This document shows positions 57,077 through 64,000 of a stretch of 64,000 nucleotides of DNA, in pieces. This DNA comes from Apodemus sylvaticus (taxonomy: Eukaryota; Chordata; Mammalia; Rodentia; Muridae). The notes beneath the pieces are model-generated. The model did no database searches and was not told the DNA's origin. It saw only the letters and a list, made by a program, of their open reading frames with translations. The translations under genes and the position numbers were made by a program. Numbering within the stretch: the stretch's first letter is position 1; the number at the start of each line of letters is the position of its first letter. The stretch spans positions 91,487,423 to 91,551,422 of the forward strand of contig NC_067495.1 of the NCBI RefSeq assembly GCF_947179515.1. The letters are read 5' to 3'.

Positions 57077-57122
<46 letters not shown>
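57077..57122. repeat. (GT)n microsatellite
   Basis: About 46 bp of uninterrupted GT. Confidence 0.97.
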
Positions 57123-57124
<2 letters not shown>

Positions 57125-57164
57125 AAAGAACATATGCTGGTGCTTCATATATTTTAAAAGTTTA

Positions 57165-57565
57165 TACCAATGGTGTTCAATGTATTATGCTGCAACTTGT
57201 TTTAATAATATTATACTTGTGAAATACATCCATGTTGAAATATGTGGCTGTAATTCACTCCTTTTTTCAATAATGTATTTATGAGCATAAGCACAATTTA
57301 TTCATCCACTCTGTACTGGTGTTTAAATCTCCAGCTTCCAGCTCTGACCATTAGGGCTTCTGTGTTCTTTCTTAGGTACTTGAGTTTGGGTGAACGCTTC
57401 TGTCAGGAAGATTACTTGCAGTGGGATTGTTCACTCACAAAATATGAGCAGCAGCATTGTCAAGAGACCTTATCAATTCCCTCTCCAAAAGGGCTTACCA
57501 ACTTACATTCTAACTAGTAGTGTAGGAAAGTTCCAGTTTTATTGAGTTATTTGTCTCTTTGAATA
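57165..57565 (-). mobile_element. Ancient L1M-type ORF2 end, minus strand
   Basis: 'aatttattcatccactctgtactgg', 'cttgcagtgggattgttcac' and 'ttaccaacttacattctaac' follow the antisense of mammalian-wide L1. Confidence 0.65.
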
Positions 57566-58261
57566 AAATTATCACCCATAGGGATGTATCTTTAGGCTTT
57601 TGAGTGGGAAATAAATTTTGTTTCTCAAAAATGCTTTACAGGTCTTACCTCAGGAACTCATTTTCTTGTTTCCATTTGCCAATGAAGAGGTTGCTTTAAT
57701 CTCACAGGTCTCTTCCAGTTTGGCAGTTGGAGTTTCTCTGATTTATTAATTGAAGTATATCTGAAGTAGAAACTTGGCTTTGGCTATATACCTCAGGAGA
57801 TTATTTTAGGAAGACATATAGAGTGTGTGCCTCCTTTCTTACTACCATGCTGTCTGGTAGAAGAGCCACATCATGAGTGGGAAGGTAGTCACACAGTCTC
57901 ACCTTGAACTGAGGCGGGGAGTCTGTAGCTGCAGGAAGACTTCCTGTTGTCTGGTTCTTTCTTACACATGTCTACCTTAAAACTCAATGGTATTTCCCCA
58001 CCTCTGGAGAACAATAAATGGTTTGTCAAAAACACAAAACAGTGCTAACAAAAAAACAAACAAAAAAGGAAGAGAGAATTCTATATATGCAGCTCCTCAG
58101 AAGTGTCAATAAACAGTTTGGAATGTATTTCTCTAGGCTTTCTTTCTGCACGTATTCACACATAGATCTGCAAAGGCACTTACAAAATTTGACTTTTATC
58201 AAGCATACTATTTTAACAGCTGCTTTCTTTAACTAAAATACATGTGTTTGGCATCTGCAGT

Positions 58262-58600
58262 GGTTAGCTTTTTGTTAGCTTGATGCAAACTAGAGTTACC
58301 TTGGAGGAGGAAACCTTTGCTGGGAAAAGCACCTTGGCAAAATTCGTCTTAAACACGGCCATGGGGGCGTTTTGGGCACAGAGGGCCCAGCCCACTGTGG
58401 GCAGTGCACTCCTGGGTAGAGGGTTCTGTGTAAGAGGGCAAGATTAGGAAGCTAAGAAGAACAAGCCAAAAAGCAGCATTTCTCCATGGCTTCTGCTTCA
58501 GTTCCTGCCTCCAGGTTCCTTTGAGTCCCTGCCCTGACCTGTAGGTTCTTTTGGTTCTGGTGTTTACTATGGCAGCAGAAAGCAAATCAAGACAGCGTCT
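58262..58600 (+). mobile_element. LTR-like rodent repeat, plus strand
   Basis: 'gttagcttgatgcaaactagag', 'agggcccagcccactgtggg' and 'tccatggcttctgcttcagttcctgcc' match the family that is reversed at 51128-51857. TG..CA-type termini and an internal 'tctataagaaag' TATA in the 61.5-kb copy suggest an LTR. Confidence 0.65.
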
Positions 58601-58864
58601 GATAAGTCAGTGTGCATAAAGCTACATCCTTTTAACAACTACATAACAATCACGTATGAGTGGCCTCAATAAATAACCTTTGAGTGCTTGCAAAACAGCA
58701 GAAAGCATGAATTAGCTGCTGGCAACAAGACAATGAATGAGGCGGTTTTCCATGACTACGGACATCTTCCTCTCCTCAGTCCAAGGTGCGACTGCGTGAC
58801 CACATTCCCTCTCCCAACTGACAGTGTCGCAGTGAAAGAAGAGGCACACACGCTAAGTTTTTTT

Positions 58865-59015
58865 GTGAGCCCCATTTTATAGATACAGCAGCTGAAGTAC
58901 AGTAAGGTTAGAGAGCTTGTGCAGATCTTTGCTAGAGAGTGGCAGAGCCGGATGCAGAGGCAAATGCTGTGGCTCTGGGCCTACGCCCTCAACCATCATG
59001 CTGTGCCTCCTCTCT
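58865..59015 (+). repeat. MIR SINE, 3' part
   Basis: 'ccccattttatagatacagcagctgaag', 'gttagagagcttgtgcag' and 'agtggcagagccggatgcag' are strong MIR landmarks. Confidence 0.85.
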
Positions 59016-59348
59016 GGCCCAGTCCCCTGACCAGTCCCCTGGTGATGGACATCTAAGTCAATTGCACATTTTTGCTTTTGAGCTACACTGCAGTGGACAT
59101 CCTTGTCCATTTCTATAACTCTCTCTGTGGTGTCAGTTTCTAACTGCTGTGTTAGGTGGCAAGAGTTTATTTGTTCATTTTAAAGTATTGACTGAGCTCC
59201 AGATGCTGAGGAAGCTCTGAACTCAAACTGAGAAGCTTGTCAGTACAGAAATTTATTTCTCAGATGTCCTGCAAAGGGCATTTAAGTGCTTTTCTGGGTT
59301 TGTCAACCTGGTACTGCTTTAGACAGAATCACTGCATTCTGCCTTTGC

Positions 59349-59384
<36 letters not shown>
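59349..59384. repeat. (TG)n microsatellite
   Basis: About 36 bp of TG, followed by an interrupted unit. Confidence 0.96.
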
Positions 59385-59390
<6 letters not shown>

Positions 59391-60107
59391 TTATTTGTCT
59401 GCCAATTGTGGTTTCCTATGATGCTGTGAAGAGATGCTTCTGTGACAAAGCGTACTCAATGGGAAGGAAATCATGTCATATACTAGAAAACTAGCCAGCT
59501 TCCTGGGGCCGGTGAAGTCATGGACCTTAGAAAAAGAATCCCCCACTGCCATTTTTTCTAGACCAGCATAATTCCTTACTACATTCAAAAATCATCCTTA
59601 CACTCACAAATAAATGTAGATACCACCCTTAGACAAAGTACTACTGGCAAATAATGGCTTCCAGGGCAAGGAAAATTAGCATCTCCCAGGATGAGCGCCT
59701 TTATTGGTTGTCCAGCACAGAGTGGTCAGCTCTGAAACCATAGTCACATTAACAACAAAAGCAGACTCAGCAGGTTGCATTTATATATCTGTTCGTACGC
59801 ATTTACACACTATGTAAAAGAAGTATACGCTAATAAAACATTAAAAAGCAATGCCACCCCTTCGGAAAGTGATTAGTTTAGATCAATAGGGTGGAGCCGT
59901 GATGACTGAAGCCCACTGGCCTTATTAGGAGGAGGGAAGGACGAGGAGGGTGAGGAAGGTATAAACACACAGAGAGAAGCAAGGGCCCCACCATGATGTG
60001 ATGCAGCCTGGAGCAGGGTCGTGATGCAGCCTGTTTCACTGCATAGTGTCTAAGACTATGAGCTAAATAAAATTTAAAAGTATTTCACATAATGGTTTTG
60101 TTTTTAG

Positions 60108-60246
60108 TTTTTTTTTTTTAAGATGGAATTTCTCTGTGTAGCCCTGGCTGTCCTGGAACTCTATAGACCAGGCTGGCCTCAAACTCACAGAGCCTGCCTC
60201 TGCCTCTTGAGGTCTGGGATTAAAGTCATGCAGGGTCACCCCCAGC
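60108..60246 (-). repeat. B1 SINE, minus strand
   Basis: 'atttctctgtgtagccctggctgtcctgg' to 'gtctgggattaaagtcatgc'. Confidence 0.93.
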
Positions 60247-60423
60247 CTAAATAATGTTTTTAATTGAAATAGAATTATATCATTTTCCCTCTTCCCTTTC
60301 CTTCCTCTCTAGCCGCTCCTAGCTACTCTCCCTGCAACCCACCGTACTCCCCCTCTCAAGTAGATAGCCTCATTTTCTTTATTATTATTACATGTGTGTC
60401 TGTGTTTGATTCATGGCATTTTC

Positions 60424-60468
60424 ATATATATATATAATGTGCTTGAACCTCAAACACACACACAGACA

Positions 60469-60500
<32 letters not shown>
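60424..60500. repeat. (TA)n and (CA)n microsatellites
   Basis: A short TA run at 60424-60436 and an interrupted CA run at 60452-60500. Confidence 0.93.
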
Positions 60501-60502
<2 letters not shown>

Positions 60503-60649
60503 CACATATGTATTCTCTTTTGTTCCCCACCTTCTTCCTCTAATGCCCCTCATCTTCCCAACAAGCTCCCTACTCTGCTTGCTAGGGGACCAGTGACAAT
60601 GGTGCCTCACAGTTTGGATTCTAGCATTTACAGAACCAACATCATGCAA

Positions 60650-60845
60650 TGATGATGAACTTGCATTCTGGGACAGAATGGCTTCAGCTCTTTGCCACGT
60701 GGTTTTCAGTATGACCAAACAAGCTACTTTCTCACTGTGATTTATTTTTCATTGCATGTTGAAGACAATAACAACTCTTTTATAGGACTGTTGTGAGATT
60801 TTATATTATATATTAACATTTAGATAACTCTTTAGAATGATTATA
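60650..60845 (+). repeat. MIR-like SINE
   Basis: 'ttctgggacagaatggcttcagctctttgcca' and 'aataacaactcttttataggactgttgtgagat' follow MIR. Confidence 0.6.
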
Positions 60846-60887
60846 TGTATATGCTTATACATATGCATATACATCTGGATATGAATT

Positions 60888-60990
60888 TGGTAGTTTTGTC
60901 TCTCTGTGTCACCTAGGATGCCCTTAGACCCATAATCCTCCTGTTGCAGACTCCTGTGTTTTACAGGTATGCATTACCATGCCTGGTTAG
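60888..60990 (-). repeat. Old B1, minus strand
   Basis: 'gtctctctgtgtcacctaggatg' and 'tacaggtatgcattaccatgcctgg'. Confidence 0.6.
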
Positions 60991-61112
60991 AAGAGTTTAA
61001 CTACTGTTGTTCATTTGGGTCTAGAAAAGTTACCGCATCATTCTTTCCACAAAACAATTGAAGACCGTGTCTTAGTTCTTTTTCTGTTGGTGTGATAAAA
61101 TAAGTTGGGTAG

Positions 61113-61310
61113 AGGCCAGAGAGATGGCTCAGTGGTTAAGAACACTTTCACCTCTTCTAAAGGTCCTAGTTCAATTCCCAGCATCCACACCAAGTAGCTC
61201 ACAACTACCTGTAACTCCAGCTCCATGGAATCCAATGCCTTTGGCCCCCACAAGCACTGGCACATGCCTACATACAGACAGACACATACACATAATGAAA
61301 AAATGAATCT
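61113..61310 (+). repeat. B2 SINE, plus strand
   Basis: 'ccagagagatggctcagtggttaagaac', 'tagttcaattcccagcatcc' and 'ctgtaactccagctccatggaatc', then an A-rich tail. Confidence 0.92.
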
Positions 61311-61364
61311 TCTAACACTTGGGGGAAAGTAACTGAAAGAGAAATGGTTTGTTTTAGCTCACAG

Positions 61365-61738
61365 TTCAGGTATTTTTGTCAACTGGACACAAACCTAGAT
61401 GTATGTGGAAAGAAAGAATCTTAAGTGAGAAATTTCCTTCATCAAATTGCCTTCCTATAGAAGGTCTGTAGGGCATTTCCTCAATTAGTAATTTGATGTC
61501 AGAAGGCCCAACTCATGGTAGGTGGTGCCACCCCTGGGGTGGTGGTCCCGGGTTCTATAAGAAAGTAGGTGGAGCAAGCCATAGGGAGCAAGGCAGAAAA
61601 CAGCCCCCATCCATGGCCTCTGCCTGGGCTCCAGCTGTGGCTTCCCTCAGCAGATATGTAAGCTAAATGAGCCCGTTCCTTCCCATACTGCTTCTGGGCA
61701 TGGTGCTTTATCACAGCAATAGAGACCCTAAGGCAGCA
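61365..61738 (+). mobile_element. Inner LTR-like repeat, plus strand
   Basis: 'tttgtcaactggacacaaacctag', 'ggttctataagaaagtaggtgg' (TATA-like) and 'tttatcacagcaatagagaccctaa'. Same family as 58262-58600, opposite to its host. Confidence 0.65.
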
Positions 61739-62163
61739 GGTAAGTCAAGGCTACAGGGGCTTGAAGGTGCTTGTCACATCACATCAGTAGTCAGCAAACA
61801 GAAGGGTGAGCACATGCTCAGCTCCCTTTGTTCACTTTACTCATTGCAAGGTTCTCCACACAGGGAATGGACTCTCCCCTGGTTAAAAGGAGTCTTTTGT
61901 TTTTTTTTTTTATTTAACATGGATTGACACAATGAAGGCAATCACTTACATTCTCAGGGCCTACTCTTAATCTAGATAATTCCTCACCACCTGCCAGGTG
62001 ATTCTAGCTTCTGCCAAGTTGACAGTTCACACCAACCTTTACAGGCTCCCGTGGCATCTTGGAGGTAAGTGTGGAGAAAGTCACTGCTCTGTAATACATT
62101 TGCATTGTTAAAATTCAAAAAGTGTAAAGGAACTTAAATATAGGCTTAAAGCCTATATTTCTA

Positions 62164-62384
62164 AGCTGGAGAGGTGGCTCATCAGTTAAAAGCACTTACT
62201 GGTCTTTCAGAGCACCTGGGTTCAGTTCCCAGCACCCACATGGAGCTCATATAAGTCTGTCACTCCAGTTCCAGGGGATCTGATGCCCTCTTTTGACCTC
62301 CATGGGTGTTGTTAGGCACACACGTGGTGCACATACATATATGCAGGCAGACACTCTTACACAAATAAATAAATAAATAAAATC
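62164..62384 (+). repeat. B2 SINE, plus strand, with (AAAT)n end
   Basis: 'gctggagaggtggctcatcagttaaaagcac', 'gggttcagttcccagcacccac' and 'cactccagttccaggggatctgatgcc', then AAATAAATAAAT. One of the best preserved B2 copies here. Confidence 0.94.
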
Positions 62385-62749
62385 TATAAATTGATATTTC
62401 CTGTTGGTGACATGATATTTTTATGGTATGGATTACAATTTTATTTTTCAACCATGTCTGTGATTATATTGGGATGTACTTATAATAATTTAATATATTT
62501 TACATATATGTCCAATATACTTTTTTTATAAGCATACTGATTTTGTTTAAGGGAAAAAAATCCCAAAGGAGTGCAGAATTGCAGAATTTCTCTGCAATAG
62601 CCATTCATTTCCTTCTCCAATGGTAACATATAGGTCCAAAAGATGTTTTATTGCACATGGAATGGCATATTTTCATTTTGGAGAGCAAATAAAGAGTAAA
62701 CATGTTGGCTTATTTCTTGTTTTTTACTTTATAAAAATATATTTTAACT

Positions 62750-62970
62750 ATGTGCAGTGGTACATGTCTATGATTTCAGCTACTTAGGAGGCTGAAGCAG
62801 AAAGATCTCAGTTTCAAGGCCAGTCTGATAAACAGTATTAACTCTGTCTCCAAAAGGAAAATGTCTAGGGATGTGACTCAGTGATAGAGCAGTAGCTTAA
62901 CATGCATGAAACTCAATCTCAAGTTTTACACACACACACACACACACATACACACACACACACACACACA
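62750..62970 (+). repeat. B1-like plus ID-like SINE and (CA)n
   Basis: 'ggaggctgaagcagaaagatctcag' (B1-like), 'gggatgtgactcagtgatagagcagt' (ID-like), then interrupted CA repeats at 62928-62970. Confidence 0.65.
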
Positions 62971-63029
62971 CTTGCACTTGCATGAACCCATACCAGGTGT
63001 ATTTAACTTGTTTAACTTGTTTACATTAG

Positions 63030-63200
63030 TTAATTAATTACACATGCCTGTACATGCATGGTGTATGTGTGGGTATGTGTGGAAGTCAGAAAGCAATTTG
63101 AAGGAGTGGTTCTCTCAGTTCTACAGTGGGAGTCCAAGGATGGAACTCAAAAATTGTCAGGCTTGAGCACCATTGTCTGTATATGCTGAGTCATCTTACT
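63030..63200 (-). repeat. B3-type SINE, minus strand
   Basis: 'tgtggaagtcagaaagcaatttg' and 'gatggaactcaaaaattgtcaggctt', then 'gctgagtcatctta'. Confidence 0.75.
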
Positions 63201-63204
63201 GTAT

Positions 63205-63208
<4 letters not shown>

Positions 63209-63286
<78 letters not shown>
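63209..63286. repeat. (CT)n(CA)n compound microsatellite
   Basis: About 42 bp of CT directly followed by about 36 bp of CA. Confidence 0.97.
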
Positions 63287-63289
<3 letters not shown>

Positions 63290-63439
63290 CACAGAACAAA
63301 GCAAAAATCAAGGGACGTGGACAGGTTCAGTTATATCTCATCATGTTCATCTGAAAAAGAAATTATAGTTCTTTCTGGGACAGCCTTGCCAGATTATGCT
63401 AAAAATCTTTTTTCTTTTCTGTTTGCTTGCTTGCTCCCT

Positions 63440-63590
63440 TGCTTCCTTTTGTTTATTTCTTTGTTGGAGGCAGAGTCTCACTCCTCTCAGTCTGGCATCA
63501 AACTGCTATGTATTCAAGAATGACTTTGAAATCCCCATCCTCCTCTTTCCTCCTCCTAAGTGCTGACCACAGTGCCTGGCTTATGTGTAA
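63440..63590 (-). repeat. Old B1, minus strand
   Basis: 'ggaggcagagtctcactcctctcagtctggc' and 'ctaagtgctgaccacagtgcctggc'. Confidence 0.6.
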
Positions 63591-63784
63591 AAGAGCTTGA
63601 AAGACAGTTTAGCAGGCTTCAAGCTCACGCTGTACAAAGTGGGGATAATAGTGTTTTGATGCCTGCCAATCTTAAACACTTACATTTGACACAATAGCAA
63701 AATCAGTCTTAAGCCATTGTGTTCATGAGCATAAAGCCTGTGGTTACCTACACACAGCCTGCACAAGATGGAGCTCTTCTACAT

Positions 63785-64000
63785 TCAATAAGGAATGGAA
63801 GAGGAGCTGGGGAGGCTCCACCCCCCCTTGAGGAGTTATTGCCTGTTAATGGTTGCTTAGGGGAGGGGTCATTTTCTTCAGTGGTGTAGTCAATGGTTAG
63901 TTGTCCATGGTCCAGTAAATAAGGTCATAGAACAAAAGGCTGAAAACAGAGGATCCTGATGCTGGGACAGGAAGAGGTTAATTCTTTTTTTGTCCGTGTT
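63785..64000 (+). mobile_element. Old murine LINE-1 (Lx-like) 3'UTR, plus strand, cut by window end
   Basis: 'gaggagttattgcctgttaatgg' and 'ttcttcagtggtgtagtcaatgg' are the same family as 45485-45772. Confidence 0.6.

Larger units (their letters stand above)
61068..62045 (-). mobile_element. Outer LTR-like repeat, minus strand, interrupted twice
   Basis: Pieces 61068-61112 ('gtcttagttctttttctgttgg'), 61311-61364 ('acttgggggaaagtaactg') and 61739-62045 ('gcttgaaggtgcttgtcacatc ... tctgccaagttgacagttca') read as one reversed LTR-like element. A B2 and an oppositely oriented LTR-like copy interrupt it. Confidence 0.6.
54460..64000 (+). other. Drp2: Putative Drp2 intron 1 (runs off the window)
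   Basis: It starts GTAGGC and has no acceptor plus coding exon that I recognise before the window ends. 54460-56060, 56235-57070, 57570-58260 and 59020-60100 hold no nameable gene or repeat beyond those listed. The longest open frame of the window (197 codons, minus strand, 54629-55222) is discussed in the findings. Confidence 0.5.

Overview
This is mammalian nuclear DNA from a murine rodent, most likely Mus or a close relative. It holds B1, B2/B3, B4, ID-like, MIR and LINE-1 copies, LTRs and long dinucleotide tracts. The freshest B1 copies carry the 'tttctgagttcg' variant that I associate with Mus, and I see no young rat-type ID burst. There is no bacterial, phage or CRISPR content.

Layout. 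(1) 1-12.9 kb is the 3' end of a gene on the + strand: four coding exons (1258-1294, 1425-1643, 11414-11455, 12107-12217) joined by GT-AG introns in compatible phases, then a 3'UTR with AATAAA at 12848. The 135-residue product matches the C terminus of the kinetochore protein CENP-I, so the gene is Cenpi. (2) 12.9-54.15 kb is an intergenic interval of about 41 kb built mostly of repeats: LINE-1 of several ages, many nested or inverted, plus SINEs, LTRs and microsatellites. I recognise no gene in it. A stretch at about 46.5-49.6 kb is poor in rodent repeats and keeps two old MIRs. (3) At about 54.15-54.46 kb there is a TATA-containing promoter and a non-coding first exon with a consensus splice donor on the + strand. 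Human Xq22.1 has the order CENPI-DRP2 in one orientation, so this is probably the start of Drp2 (dystrophin-related protein 2). (4) 54.46-64 kb is then Drp2 intron 1, with B1, B2, B3, MIR, L1 and a nested LTR pair.

The window is thus the Cenpi-Drp2 interval of the X chromosome. The two genes work in unrelated processes, centromere assembly and Schwann-cell/dystroglycan scaffolding, and are neighbours only by synteny. I found no convincing undescribed system. The best leads are the Drp2 promoter and 5' leader (TATA, X-box-like palindrome, three-codon uORF, GGA tract), the divergent CENP-I C-terminal tail, and several insertion histories readable from target-site duplications. Repeat subfamily names come from memory of consensus sequences, so repeat edges without a stated duplication are good to about 10-30 bases.
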